Assembly: GCA_937910685.1 (NCBI GenBank) | Contig: CALEMP010000042.1 | Span: 1 to 45,762, forward strand | Length of the DNA stretch: 45,762 bases | Direction: 5' to 3' | Source of the DNA: an uncultured bacterium | GTDB lineage: Bacteria > Planctomycetota > UBA1135 > GCA-002686595 | Notes under the pieces: model-generated | Told to the model about the DNA's origin: nothing | What the model saw: only the letters and a program-made list of their open reading frames with translations | The model's database searches: none | In this document: in pieces, positions 16,329 through 27,809 of the stretch | How positions within the stretch are numbered: the stretch's first letter is position 1 | Layout: each line of letters opens with the position of its first letter | Program-made: the position numbers and the translations under genes

Positions 16329-17230
16329 TTCCCGCGGAACAGAATCCCGCAGGTGGTCAATAGCCAAAAGAGCCCATTCAGGGCAAAGGCTAAGTCTCCT
16401 CCCAGCAGCACCCGAGAAGGGCTGCCTCCCCCGCCGCGGGTTTGCACCAGCAAGAGGTAGCGGAAAATTCCAAAGACCACGAAGGGCACCGTGTAGATCA
16501 ATCCCGACCCGAGGCGTTCCACTGTGCCCGGGGCCATGGTGTACATGGCGTAGGTCAACACCGAACAGGCCGCCAGAATTGCGGTTGTCTGGTTGAGAAA
16601 ATCGATCGAGTACTCGCGCAGGTTGCGGCGGTGACTGCCGCTGTCGTCCCCGAGCAACTCCAGCTCAGCGTGGCGCTTGCAGAGGGCCAAAAACAGGGCC
16701 AGGAAGAAGGTGCAGATAATGAGCCATTCCGATATTGGACTGCCCACCGCGAACGCGCCCGCTACCACCCGCAACAGGAATCCGGCGGCGATGCAAAACA
16801 CATCAACCAGCACGATGTGCTTCAAACGCAGGGAATACAGAAGGTTCAAGAGGGCATACCCCATGACCACCAACAGCACCGAACCCTCCGCGGTTCCCGC
16901 CTGGGAAGCCAGCCAACCGGATGTGACGATGCAAACCAATGAGAGCACCAGGGCCTTGGAAACCGGCAGGGCCCCTGAGGCGATCGGACGATTGCACTTT
17001 TCGGGGTGCTTGCGGTCGGACTCCGCATCGAGCACATCGTTCACGATGTAGATCGAGCTGGACGCGAGGCAAAAGGCCGCCACCGCAAGGGCTACCCGTA
17101 GCATCTCGGGCGTATGGGAAAGAGGGTTGCCCCCCATCTCTCCCAGGGTGAACAGCAACGCTGCCGCCACAAAGATATTCTTCACCCACTGATGTGGGCG
17201 CAGGGTGGCAATGAGGGGAGGGAGAGTCAT
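16325..17230 (-). CDS. UbiA-family prenyltransferase, decaprenyl-phosphate phosphoribosyltransferase-like
   Basis: Integral membrane enzyme of 301 residues with about eight or nine predicted helices. The first aspartate-rich motif NDVLDAESDRKHP begins at Asn64 and is followed by KCNRPIASG; together with the N-terminal LRPHQWVKN this is the pattern of the DPPR-synthase branch (which joins phosphoribosyl pyrophosphate to polyprenyl phosphate) rather than the quinone or haem O branches. The second conserved region is LREYSIDFLNQ. In mycobacteria this enzyme starts decaprenyl-phosphoryl-arabinose synthesis. Here it could supply a lipid-linked pentose for envelope glycans, but no epimerase (DprE1/DprE2) gene is in the window, so the end product is unknown. 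It is convergent with the HEAT lipoprotein gene, and the stops overlap. Confidence 0.85.
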   Translation of the reverse strand: MTLPPLIATLRPHQWVKNIFVAAALLFTLGEMGGNPLSHTPEMLRVALAVAAFCLASSSIYIVNDVLDAESDRKHPEKCNRPIASGALPVSKALVLSLVCIVTSGWLASQAGTAEGSVLLVVMGYALLNLLYSLRLKHIVLVDVFCIAAGFLLRVVAGAFAVGSPISEWLIICTFFLALFLALCKRHAELELLGDDSGSHRRNLREYSIDFLNQTTAILAACSVLTYAMYTMAPGTVERLGSGLIYTVPFVVFGIFRYLLLVQTRGGGGSPSRVLLGGDLAFALNGLFWLLTTCGILFRGN

Positions 17231-17259
17231 GAACCGGGCGCTGGAGAAGCGCAGGTCTA

Positions 17260-17949
17260 TCAGTCGAGGGTCAACGCACGCAAGTCTTCCCGGCGGGCAT
17301 CGGGGCCAACGATGACAAATTCTTGTTCCTCATCAGCCCGGCCTTCTTCGCGTTCTTCGAACACGTCGATACCGCGCACGGCCCAATCGCCGAAGAGCAC
17401 ATTGGTCATCAGGCGATGGTTTCCCTCGGGATCATTGTCGTCTGACACCAGAATCTTTTTGCCCGAAGCGGGAAACTTGCGCAGGGGAAAATTGCGCGTG
17501 TCACGGGCCGCATAGGCGGACCAACTGCCGTCCACACGGGTCCTGTCGATGTACCAATCTCCCAGGGGAATCCCATCCATACTGGGGGTGAGATATTCCG
17601 ATTCCACGGCGGGACAACTCAGAGTCTTCGTGGAAGTTTCCGTGTCTTCCCAAATACCCTCGGCCACGATCGCGGCGATGAAACCGACCCCGGGGTCCCG
17701 GGGCCAGCGATCCTTGATGCCGTGGTACTGCACAAGGCCTTCGCCGATCTTGCGCAGGTTCGCCTGACAAGCGGTGACCTGGGCGTTCTCGAAGGCGGCA
17801 TTGACCCGCGGCAGCAAAGCAACCGCGAGGATCATGATGATCGCCATCACTGCGATCAGTTCGATCAGAGTGAAACCTGCACGGCGCAGGAGGGGCTGCG
17901 TTCGAGGTGAGTGGGACCTAATGTGGGATAGATGTGGGAGGGCTCGCAT
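17260..17949 (-). CDS. Type II secretion/type IV pilus prepilin-like protein
   Basis: The 229 residues have a long basic leader followed by the prepilin peptidase site: cleavage expected after Gly25, leaving Phe26 for methylation, with Glu30 at position +5 in GFTLIELIAVMAII. The hydrophobic alpha1 helix runs to about residue 46. The C-terminal domain is soluble, with GDWYIDRTRVDGSW and SAYAARDTRNFPL, resembling the pseudopilin-like proteins expanded in Planctomycetota. No other pilus or secretion gene adjoins it, so it is an orphan minor pseudopilin whose machinery must lie elsewhere. A gap of 29 bases separates it from the prenyltransferase start; a shared transcript is possible. Confidence 0.85.
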   Translation of the reverse strand: MRALPHLSHIRSHSPRTQPLLRRAGFTLIELIAVMAIIMILAVALLPRVNAAFENAQVTACQANLRKIGEGLVQYHGIKDRWPRDPGVGFIAAIVAEGIWEDTETSTKTLSCPAVESEYLTPSMDGIPLGDWYIDRTRVDGSWSAYAARDTRNFPLRKFPASGKKILVSDDNDPEGNHRLMTNVLFGDWAVRGIDVFEEREEGRADEEQEFVIVGPDARREDLRALTLD

Positions 17950-18083
17950 GATGAATGGCCGGGCCTGGGGGCTCGACGCTACCCAGGATACCCACCTGAA
18001 GCTGGCAGGTCACGACCCAAGCGGAAAGGAAGCCCCGGAGGCCGACCCTCCAAGGCCAATTTCAACCCCAAGGGCCCGCAGAA

Positions 18084-19277
18084 TCAGGCCCCGGCGGTCC
18101 GGGCCGCGGCGGCCTTGAGCTCTTCGACCCGGTTGGTCTCCTCCCAGGAGACATCGTTGCGGCCAAAGTGCCCGTGGTAGGCGGTCTTGGCATAAATCGG
18201 AGCCCGCAGGCCCAGGGCATTGATGATGCCCGACGGGGTCAGGTCAAAGGTCTCATTGACGATGGCCGAAAGGGTTTCCTCATCGACACTGCCTGTGCCA
18301 AAGGTCTCGACCCGCACGGACAGGGGATGGGGCACGCCGATGGCGTAGGACAATTGCACTTCGCAGCGTCGGGCGAGGCCCGCGGCCACAATGTTCTTGG
18401 CCACCCAACGGGCGGCGTAGGCTGCGGAACGGTCCACCTTGGAGGGGTCCTTGCCACTGAAGGCTCCGCCCCCGTGACGGCCCATACCACCGTAGGTGTC
18501 CACGATGATCTTGCGTCCGGTCAAACCGCAATCCCCATGGGGGCCGCCGAGCACGAACTTTCCAGTGGGGTTGACATGGTAGATCGTCTCGTCGTCGAGC
18601 AACTCCGCGGGGATCGTGGTCTTGATCACCTTGGCGATGATCTCCCTTTTGATTTCGGCCAAAACCTCGGCTTCTTCGCTCTTGCCGTTGATCTCCGGAT
18701 CGTGCTGGGTGCTGATCACCACCGTGTGCACGCGCACGGGCTTGTCGTTTTCGTATTCCACCGTCAGCTGACTCTTGGAATCGGGGCGCAACCAGGGCAA
18801 AGCCTTGGATTCGCGCAACTCTGCCATTTTCTCCACCAAGCGGTGGGAGTAGTGCACCGGGAAAGGCATCAGCACATCGGTCTCGTCGCAGGCATAACCG
18901 AACATCAAGCCCTGGTCGCCGGCTCCTTGTTCCGTGTGCAAGCCTTCGCCCTCACTGACACCCTGACTGATGTCAGGAGACTGCTTGTCCAAGGTCACCA
19001 TCACGGCGCAGGTGTCCGCGTTGATACCAAAGGCGTCGCTGGTGTAGCCGATGCGCCGCAGGGTATCCCGGGCGATCTCTTGGTAGTTGACCACCGCGGT
19101 GGTGGTGATCTCGCCAGCCACCACGCAAAGCCCGGTGGTGACTAGGGTCTCGCAAGCCACGCGGCTTGCGGGATCTTGCTCCAAAAGAGCATCAAGAATG
19201 GCATCGGAAACCTGATCGGCCACCTTGTCAGGGTGACCCATAGAAACGGATTCAGAAGTAAAAAGGGTGCGTGCCAT
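18084..19277 (-). CDS. metK: S-adenosylmethionine synthetase
   Basis: Makes S-adenosylmethionine from methionine and ATP, the methyl donor for the methyltransferases. The 397-residue length is standard. Signatures are GHPDK (14-18) at the ATP site, [12 protein letters not shown] (118-129) and, further on, [19 protein letters not shown], which holds phosphate-binding lysines and aspartate. Translation starts at ATG 19277 with GGAG about eight bases upstream. It is the last gene of a same-strand series secA-waaA-metK, with 147 bases before it, so it probably has its own promoter. All catalytic motifs appear intact. Confidence 0.97.
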   Translation of the reverse strand: MARTLFTSESVSMGHPDKVADQVSDAILDALLEQDPASRVACETLVTTGLCVVAGEITTTAVVNYQEIARDTLRRIGYTSDAFGINADTCAVMVTLDKQSPDISQGVSEGEGLHTEQGAGDQGLMFGYACDETDVLMPFPVHYSHRLVEKMAELRESKALPWLRPDSKSQLTVEYENDKPVRVHTVVISTQHDPEINGKSEEAEVLAEIKREIIAKVIKTTIPAELLDDETIYHVNPTGKFVLGGPHGDCGLTGRKIIVDTYGGMGRHGGGAFSGKDPSKVDRSAAYAARWVAKNIVAAGLARRCEVQLSYAIGVPHPLSVRVETFGTGSVDEETLSAIVNETFDLTPSGIINALGLRAPIYAKTAYHGHFGRNDVSWEETNRVEELKAAAARTAGA

Positions 19278-19424
19278 GGGGACTCCGTTGAGGGGGAGGA
19301 AAGAGGCGGTAGAAGATCGGCAGGAAGAGGGGCCCCTCTGGGAGCGCCCTTCAGGGGTTCATCGACCAAACAGGATACTCTGATGAATGAAAAGCGCCAA
19401 GGGTGAGGCCCTATGGATGCCCCC
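19278..19424 (-). promoter_or_regulatory. metK leader region with a 14-base perfect palindrome
   Basis: This stretch of 147 bases between waaA and metK contains the self-complementary AGAGGGGCCCCTCT at 19326-19339, about 50 bases upstream of the metK start. It could be an operator half-site pair or part of a leader hairpin. I compared the leader with the SAM-I and SAM-II riboswitch patterns I know and saw no match. Only the palindrome itself is certain. Confidence 0.4.
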
Positions 19425-20774
19425 TCAATTCCTCGGCGGGGACTCAGGATGGAGAATCCGAAACGCATCCAGGGCCTCCAAGGTGCGCTGCGTAGCCCCC
19501 CGCTGGCCCCGCACGGCCCCCTGACCATGCTCCCCCATCGTCTTCGCCAGCTCCGGGTTCCCGATCAAATGGGCCACCGCATCCTGAAGATCCCCTTGGT
19601 TCCTGACCAACATACTCGCCCCCGCCTGTCCCAGCAGGGCAGCCTCTGGTTGGAAGTTTGAAACGCTGGGGCCATGCAAAACCGGCTTGGCCTGGGCGGC
19701 TGGCTCGAGAACATTCTGGCCCCCGTGCTCCACCAGCGTGCCCCCCACAAAGGCCAGGGTGCACAGCCCGTAGAGGGATTCCAACTCACCGATCGTGTCC
19801 ACCAGCACAGGCTGGCTGGGATCGAGTTTTTGACCTGCCCGCAATTCTGTCAGCAACTGGGGAGAAAAACCCGCCTGGCCAAGGTCCTTCAGCACCTCTG
19901 GTACCCGGGGAGGGTGGCGCGGGACCAGGATGATCCGGGCCTCGGGAGCCGCGGCGGCAAAGGCCTCGGTCACCAGCAGCTCTTCCGTGGCATGGGTGCT
20001 CCCCGCCAAAAGGACCGGTACCTTGGGGTCGATGGCCAGCAGCTTGCGCAGCTCATCCACCGCCTCTTGGGCCCAGGGCTTTTCCATTTGCAATCCGTCA
20101 GATTTCACATTTCCCGTGACCAAGATCCTCGCTGGATCGACCCCGATGGCGCGGAAGCGCTGGGCGTAGAGTTCCGATTGGGCCGCAAACAAGGCGATCC
20201 GATCGAAGTGGGTCAAGGCAGGTCCGAAGCGCTGATAGTTCGCCAAACTCGCGGGCGTGATGCGTCCGGAGACAATTGCCGTGGGAATCCCGCGGCGCTC
20301 TGTGCAGTGCACAAAAAGGGGCCAAACCTCCAGCTCAAGTAAGAGCACAGACGTGGGCTGAATGCAGCGAATGAACCTCAACAGGGAGGGACGAAAGTCC
20401 AAAGGAAAACGCACCACGGTAAGGTCCGGGTAGAGCGCACGAGCCACCGTGAGTCCCGAGTCTGTGGAGGCGCTGACCACCACCTCGTGATCCTTTACCA
20501 AAGCCGCAACCAAGGACTGACTGGCCTTGACCTCTCCTACGGATACCCCGTGCACCAGGATGCGCCCGCCGGACGGGGGCGGACCCAAGCGCGGTCCAGC
20601 AATGGCCAAACGCCCCGCGACCATGGCACGAAATTCTCGAGAGAAAACCGAGCGAGTCAGCCACCAGGGTGAAACGAGCAACAGCAGGGACAACCAGGCC
20701 AAGTCATAGACCAAGCGCAACAGGGGCAAGAGCCACTGGATGCGGGAGTTCTTGCCCGTGGTTTGCTCAACCAT
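19425..20774 (-). CDS. waaA: 3-deoxy-D-manno-octulosonic acid (Kdo) transferase
   Basis: Inner-membrane-associated glycosyltransferase (GT30) that adds Kdo from CMP-Kdo to lipid A precursor, showing that this organism makes lipopolysaccharide. The 449 residues begin with an amphipathic/hydrophobic anchor (about 12-40), then LVHGVSVGEVKAS, whose Glu81 corresponds to the catalytic base of WaaA enzymes. LELEVWP, SGRITPAS, TGNVKSD and the C-terminal nucleotide-binding GGTLVEHGGQNVLEPA are all family hallmarks. The N-terminal anchor is slightly longer than usual. It lies 9 bases downstream of the secA stop and is likely co-transcribed with it. Whether it adds one, two or more Kdo residues cannot be read off. 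Confidence 0.95.
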   Translation of the reverse strand: MVEQTTGKNSRIQWLLPLLRLVYDLAWLSLLLLVSPWWLTRSVFSREFRAMVAGRLAIAGPRLGPPPSGGRILVHGVSVGEVKASQSLVAALVKDHEVVVSASTDSGLTVARALYPDLTVVRFPLDFRPSLLRFIRCIQPTSVLLLELEVWPLFVHCTERRGIPTAIVSGRITPASLANYQRFGPALTHFDRIALFAAQSELYAQRFRAIGVDPARILVTGNVKSDGLQMEKPWAQEAVDELRKLLAIDPKVPVLLAGSTHATEELLVTEAFAAAAPEARIILVPRHPPRVPEVLKDLGQAGFSPQLLTELRAGQKLDPSQPVLVDTIGELESLYGLCTLAFVGGTLVEHGGQNVLEPAAQAKPVLHGPSVSNFQPEAALLGQAGASMLVRNQGDLQDAVAHLIGNPELAKTMGEHGQGAVRGQRGATQRTLEALDAFRILHPESPPRN

Positions 20775-20783
20775 CAGCCTGTC

Positions 20784-23738
<2,955 letters not shown>

Positions 23739-23991
23739 ACTAATTTGCTCGCTCCCTACCCTGCGCAGGGATCCCTGAGGGCCGATGCCCGGGATTCAGC
23801 GGGGACCATTGAACCCCCCGGAAGGCCCCCTGCCAAGGATTGCCCAGGGAGACTTTGTCGAGAGGGCGATTTTGGGGGACAAACCCCGGGTCTAGGCCCC
23901 TTTTCCACTGAAATCCGGGGCAGACGTCCCCCCCTTGGGCGGGAATTCCCCTCGGACAGGCCCTACAACCACCGCTCACCAGACCGGCCAG
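23739..23991. other. Intergenic region upstream of secA, no gene seen
   Basis: 253 GC-rich bases between the response regulator stop and the secA start. It contains several C- and G-runs and no frame with coding character. I see no known RNA. It presumably carries the secA promoter and leader, but no clear -35/-10 pair stands out. Confidence 0.6.
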
Positions 23992-24822
23992 TCAGCCCTT
24001 ACCCAACAGCTGATCGATCAGATCGAAAAGCATCTGCCTCGGGTAGGGTTTTTTCAGGAGCGCGTTGCAGCGCTGAAGCATCTGCAGTTCGATGTTCGTC
24101 GCCGTGGCCAGGAGCACCTTGAGATCCTTCGTGCGCGGGTCCGAGCGCAACTGCTCCAGCACCTGCCAACCATCGAGCTCTGGCATGGCGTAGTCCATGA
24201 TCACAAGATCCGGCAAGGGGTCCTGCTCAAGCATCTCCAGCACACGCCGCCCATCATGGGCCAACTGCACGGTGAAACCCCGGGCAGTGAGCAGCGCCCC
24301 AAGACCCCGGGCCACCGCCCGCTCATCATCCACCAGCAGGATGTGCGCTCTCGCGCCCGGCGCCCGCTCGATGCGCGCGATCTCCTCGGTCAGTTGTCGC
24401 AAGTCATCGTGGGTCGGCAGCCCTTCTTCGAACCAGGCTGCTTCAATGCGCTCCTTCATACCGCGGTTGTGTTCCCGCAACTCACACCAAGCACCGTAGT
24501 CCGGCATGCTTGGATCCACGCGTAGATCGTCATGGGTATCCACGGAAAAGAAGAACTCGTCCTCCACCAAGTATTCCTGCATGACGAACTTCATGAATGG
24601 ATAGCGCCAGTTTCCAAGCCGCAGGGTATAGCGCTCGCAAGACACTTGATCCTCGGCCTTGGGACGCTCGAAAGCCCCGGTGAGCTCTTGGATGGTTTGA
24701 GCCTTGGCCACCTGCTCCATGTTCACCGGGGACTTTTCAGGCGGACCAGACGGCCAGGCTTTCTCCTGATAGATCTCAATCGCACGGCGCACGTGGGAGG
24801 GGGTGAGGTTTTCGATCCGCAT
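23992..24822 (-). CDS. Response regulator with an uncharacterised N-terminal domain
   Basis: 276 residues from ATG 24822; the frame is open further upstream but that would overlap pyrD. Residues about 158-276 are a CheY-like receiver with Asp165-Asp166 of the acidic pocket, phospho-acceptor Asp210 in LVIMDYAMPELDG, Thr240 and Lys258 in KKPY. The N-terminal 150 residues match no output domain I know: IENLTPSHVRRAIEIYQEKAWP, then CERYTLRLGNWRYPFMKFVM and DEFFFSVDTHDDL. The receiver is C-terminal, the reverse of usual DNA-binding regulators, so output may be through the N-terminal domain by protein contact. No histidine kinase is adjacent. A 6-bp hairpin (24831-24846) spans the pyrD stop just upstream. 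Confidence 0.85.
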   Translation of the reverse strand: MRIENLTPSHVRRAIEIYQEKAWPSGPPEKSPVNMEQVAKAQTIQELTGAFERPKAEDQVSCERYTLRLGNWRYPFMKFVMQEYLVEDEFFFSVDTHDDLRVDPSMPDYGAWCELREHNRGMKERIEAAWFEEGLPTHDDLRQLTEEIARIERAPGARAHILLVDDERAVARGLGALLTARGFTVQLAHDGRRVLEMLEQDPLPDLVIMDYAMPELDGWQVLEQLRSDPRTKDLKVLLATATNIELQMLQRCNALLKKPYPRQMLFDLIDQLLGKG

Positions 24823-24842
24823 GATGGAAACTGATCCGCAGA

Positions 24843-25781
24843 TCAGAGCTTTGTAGCCTCGCCACGCAGGTTTTGAGCCAAACGACCAGTGACCTCGGCG
24901 GATGTGGCAACCCCTTCCGCATCGAGGCATTCCGACAATTCCAGGGCCAAGCTCGCGAGTCGCGCCGGATTGGAGAAACTACTGGTGCCCACCTGCACTG
25001 CTGTGCAGCCCACAGCCAAGAACTGCAACACATCCTCCGCATTGGCGATCCCCCCACAGCCCACCACGGGAATGCTCACCGCCTGGGACACTTGCCAAGC
25101 ACAGCGTAAAGCCACGGGCTTGATCCCAGTTCCAGAATAGCCGCCCACCACCGTGCCCAAATGCGGGGCGCCCCGGCGCCAATCGACTCCCATGCCGAGC
25201 AGAGTGTTGATCACAGTCAAGCCATCTGCCCCACCCGCCTCGGCGGCCATGGCAATGTCTTCGATGCGCGTCACGTTCGCCGACAGTTTGGCAAGGATCG
25301 GCTTGCTGGTCGCAGCACGCACACCCGCCATGACCCGTTCCGCCGTGGCGGGATCGGTGCTGTAGGGCAAGCGCCCCCCATCCACGTTCGGGCAGGAAAG
25401 ATTGACCTCGATGGCTTGCACCTCGGGGTATTGATCGAGACGTGCGGCGGCCGTGGCGAACTCCTCTTCCGTGTGACCTCCGATGTTGGTGATCACCAGG
25501 GCATAGGTGCCGTGGGCTTGGGGCAGAGTGTGTTGGAGATAAGCCTCAAGGCCCCGGTTCTCCAAGCCAATCGAATTCAAAAAACCCGCCTCGGTTTCTT
25601 GGGTGCGCGGCATGGGATTGCCCGGGCGCGGGGTCAAGGTGACTGTCTTGCTGACCCAGCCACCGAGGGCTTCCGAAGGCACCAATTGGGCCATCTCAAG
25701 GCCATGCCCAAAGGTCCCCGAAGCCGACAGAATCGGGTTGCGCAGGTGGAGGCCGCACAGGTCTGTGGAAAGATCCGCCAT
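24843..25781 (-). CDS. pyrD: Dihydroorotate dehydrogenase, class 1
   Basis: Flavoprotein oxidising dihydroorotate to orotate in pyrimidine synthesis. The 312 residues lack the N-terminal membrane extension of class 2 enzymes. The catalytic base is cysteine (Cys130 in VNLSCPNVDGG), the class 1 form; class 2 enzymes have serine there. FMN and substrate segments are NPILSASGTFGHG, KTVTLTPRPGNPMPRT, NSIGLENRG and CGGIANAEDVLQFL. Length and sequence resemble the NAD-linked class 1B type, which needs the iron-sulfur subunit PyrK; no pyrK is in this window, so it must be elsewhere or the electron acceptor differs. AAGGA precedes ATG 25781 at good spacing. The response regulator gene follows after 20 bases. 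Confidence 0.95.
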   Translation of the reverse strand: MADLSTDLCGLHLRNPILSASGTFGHGLEMAQLVPSEALGGWVSKTVTLTPRPGNPMPRTQETEAGFLNSIGLENRGLEAYLQHTLPQAHGTYALVITNIGGHTEEEFATAAARLDQYPEVQAIEVNLSCPNVDGGRLPYSTDPATAERVMAGVRAATSKPILAKLSANVTRIEDIAMAAEAGGADGLTVINTLLGMGVDWRRGAPHLGTVVGGYSGTGIKPVALRCAWQVSQAVSIPVVGCGGIANAEDVLQFLAVGCTAVQVGTSSFSNPARLASLALELSECLDAEGVATSAEVTGRLAQNLRGEATKL

Positions 25782-25886
25782 GATTTCCTTCTATCCGGCC
25801 ACTCTAGCCCGACCACCATGCGGTGTTTTGCTGGAAATGGCCAAAATTCTTAAAGAGGCTCGATGGGGCGCACCGGGCCCATCGGG

Positions 25887-26585
25887 TCAAACCCGGGGAA
25901 CTTTGGCGGAGGGCGACTCGCCCTGTACCCCATTCTCCTTGCTCGGGTCTTCCCCATTGGGATCAGTGGACCCGGAAGCATCCTGTTCGGACTCCTGCTC
26001 CTCGTGCTTCTGGGGCCCAAAAATCAAGACCAGAGCCCCCATGGAAATGGCCGAATCGGCGATGTTGAAGGTGGGAAAGTGCCAGTCCCAATAGGCGAAG
26101 TACACGTCGATGAAATCCCTCACGGGACCAAAGGGCATGCCTGCGCGCCCAGCTAGGGGTTCGTAAGTCAGATTGTCCCAGAGGTTCCCCATGCACCCGG
26201 CGAACACCAGGATCAAGGCCAACACATGCCAGCCCTGCTTGGGCCCAGCCCGGATCACCAGCAACAGCAGTACTAGTGCCGCGATGCCTCGCCCCACCAC
26301 CAACACCCAGGGAATCGAGTCGAGCTTGCCGAAGGCAGCCCCGTAATTCAGGTTGTGCATCAGGGCCACGCTGTCCCCCAGTACGGGGTGGCGCAAGTGA
26401 CCATGGTGATCGCGGACCAGGGTGGGGGTCGCCTCGGGCTCAAAGGTGCTCTGGAACTGGGGCATACGCGCCTCCAGCCAGGGCATCACAGTGGCCTTGG
26501 AACCAATATCAGCGGCCACCAGCAGCAGCACCCAAAGCAGGCGCGTGAGCACGGTTCGAAACGGAACTTGGAGGCCCCAACTCAT
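25887..26585 (-). CDS. lspA: Lipoprotein signal peptidase (signal peptidase II)
   Basis: Membrane aspartyl protease that removes signal peptides from prolipoproteins such as those encoded here. ATG 26585 is preceded by GGGAGAGATCGT, a good ribosome site, giving 232 residues; the open frame to 26753 is not supported. Four helices are predicted. Conserved parts are HNLNYGAAFG (77-86), GNLWDNLTY, VRDFIDVYF and FPTFNIADSAIS, the last two carrying the catalytic aspartates (about Asp157 and Asp177). LspA is usually about 160 residues; the excess is an enlarged periplasmic loop between helices 1 and 2 (about 40-72) and a hydrophilic, Glu/Ser/Pro-rich C-terminal tail of about 40 residues. Confidence 0.93.
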   Translation of the reverse strand: MSWGLQVPFRTVLTRLLWVLLLVAADIGSKATVMPWLEARMPQFQSTFEPEATPTLVRDHHGHLRHPVLGDSVALMHNLNYGAAFGKLDSIPWVLVVGRGIAALVLLLLVIRAGPKQGWHVLALILVFAGCMGNLWDNLTYEPLAGRAGMPFGPVRDFIDVYFAYWDWHFPTFNIADSAISMGALVLIFGPQKHEEQESEQDASGSTDPNGEDPSKENGVQGESPSAKVPRV

Positions 26586-26797
26586 ACGATCTCTCCCACT
26601 TCCAGCTGGGCCAACTCGGAGGTTCTGAGGGGTGTCTTTTGCATGGATCGTGGCGCCGGTGGGAGCCCGGGGGGGGCGAAGTATAGGAAAGGGTAGGGAC
26701 CGCTTCCAAGCCGCGGTTTGGGGACGGAGGATCTCACCAGTCCGATTGTGCATGCAAGGCTCGGATTGGGCAGGCTCAAAGAGCTAGGCTGGGGGTT
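26586..26797. promoter_or_regulatory. Divergent intergenic region between lspA and xerD
   Basis: 212 bases lie between the leftward lspA start and the rightward xerD GTG. Promoters for both genes are expected here, but I cannot assign hexamers with confidence. A run of eight G occurs at 26669-26676. No gene is visible. Confidence 0.45.
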
Positions 26798-27784
26798 GTG
26801 TCTCCCCCATCTCCAGCAAAGCGCCCCGAGAAACCGGGCCCCCTGCCACCCGGACAGCTCACCGCCATTGAGGATCTGCTCGACACCCTGCGGGTCGAAG
26901 CGGGCTTGACCCGCAACACTTTGAGTGCTTACCGCCGGGATCTGGAGGGCTTTGCCCGCTGGGGTTTAGGTTGCAATCTCCAGCGCCCGGGGGACGCCGG
27001 CCCCGAGGATTTGATCGACTACCTAGGGCACCTACGCGCACGGGGATCCGCACCGGCCACGATCGCACGGGCCTTGGTTTCCCTCCGTTTGCTGTATCGC
27101 TTCCTGGTGGCAGAGGGAGAGCTCAAGAGTGACCCCACCACCCGTATCCCGAGCCCCAAACTCCGGCGGCACTTGCCAGGGGTGCTCGACCCCAAGGAAG
27201 TGGACGATCTGCTTGCCTCCTGTCCAGGGGATGATCCTTTGATGCAAAGAGATCGTGCCCTGCTAGAGTTGCTCTATGCTACGGGGGCACGCATCAGTGA
27301 AGCACTCACCCTGCGCAGCGAAGGCATCGAGCGTGAGTTCGAAGTGGTGCGCCTCACGGGCAAGGGCGGCAAGACGCGACTGGTTCCATTAGGCGGCAGA
27401 GCGCAAGAAGCCCTGAAGAACTACCTCAGCGTTGGGCGACGGCACTTGGCCGGGGAAACCGCCACGGGCCAAGGCTCAAGCGCTCCAGCTAAGGGCCCCA
27501 TCCGTGTGCCCGAGGTTTTCCTCTCGCGCACCGGCCGCCCCCTAACCCGGGCCGCTGCCTGGCGCAGGGTGCGCCAAGCCGCCCTGCGCGCGGGCCTCAA
27601 GGGAGCTGTTTATCCCCACGCCCTGCGCCACTCCTTTGCCACCCACATGTTGGCGGGCGGCGCGGACCTACGCTCAGTGCAAGAGTTGCTCGGCCACGCC
27701 TCAATTCGCACAACCGAGATCTACACCCACGTGGATGCGGAGGGCGTGCACGCCCTGCACCGCCTCTACCACCCGCGAGCATGA
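26798..27784 (+). CDS. xerD: Tyrosine site-specific recombinase XerD-like
   Basis: Resolves chromosome dimers at dif in the housekeeping system. The 328 residues from GTG 26798 have an N-terminal core-binding SAM-like domain (about 20-108) and a C-terminal catalytic domain. All six active-site residues are visible: Arg165 (ATGARISEAL), Lys189 (LTGKGGKTRLVPL), His274 and Arg277 (HALRHSFATHML), His300 (LLGHASIRTTEIY) and nucleophile Tyr309. PSPKLRRHLPGVLDPKEVD is closer to XerD than XerC. An insertion of about 25 residues (about 213-237) between the beta-hairpin region and FLSRTGRPL is longer than usual. No attachment sites, excisionase or phage genes surround it, so I treat it as a chromosomal Xer rather than an integrase. 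Confidence 0.9.
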   Translation: MSPPSPAKRPEKPGPLPPGQLTAIEDLLDTLRVEAGLTRNTLSAYRRDLEGFARWGLGCNLQRPGDAGPEDLIDYLGHLRARGSAPATIARALVSLRLLYRFLVAEGELKSDPTTRIPSPKLRRHLPGVLDPKEVDDLLASCPGDDPLMQRDRALLELLYATGARISEALTLRSEGIEREFEVVRLTGKGGKTRLVPLGGRAQEALKNYLSVGRRHLAGETATGQGSSAPAKGPIRVPEVFLSRTGRPLTRAAAWRRVRQAALRAGLKGAVYPHALRHSFATHMLAGGADLRSVQELLGHASIRTTEIYTHVDAEGVHALHRLYHPRA

Positions 27785-27809
27785 GCTGCGCAATGCCTTG
27801 GGCTGAATT

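Noticed and set aside
18168..19145. Long open frame on the plus strand opposite metK
   Set aside because: It is an antisense shadow of metK, caused by high GC content and codon bias; no domain is recognisable and the opposite strand has all MetK motifs.
19278..19424. SAM riboswitch upstream of metK
   Set aside because: The leader lacks the conserved core sequences of the SAM-I and SAM-II classes that I know; only a palindrome is evident.
23739..23991. Possible structured RNA in the GC-rich secA upstream region
   Set aside because: There are several C- and G-runs but no consistent secondary structure or match to a known RNA that I can recognise by eye.
26798..27784. Possible phage integrase or integron recombinase
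   Set aside because: Catalytic residues fit, but there is no attachment site, excisionase, tRNA target or phage gene nearby, and the sequence looks like housekeeping XerD.
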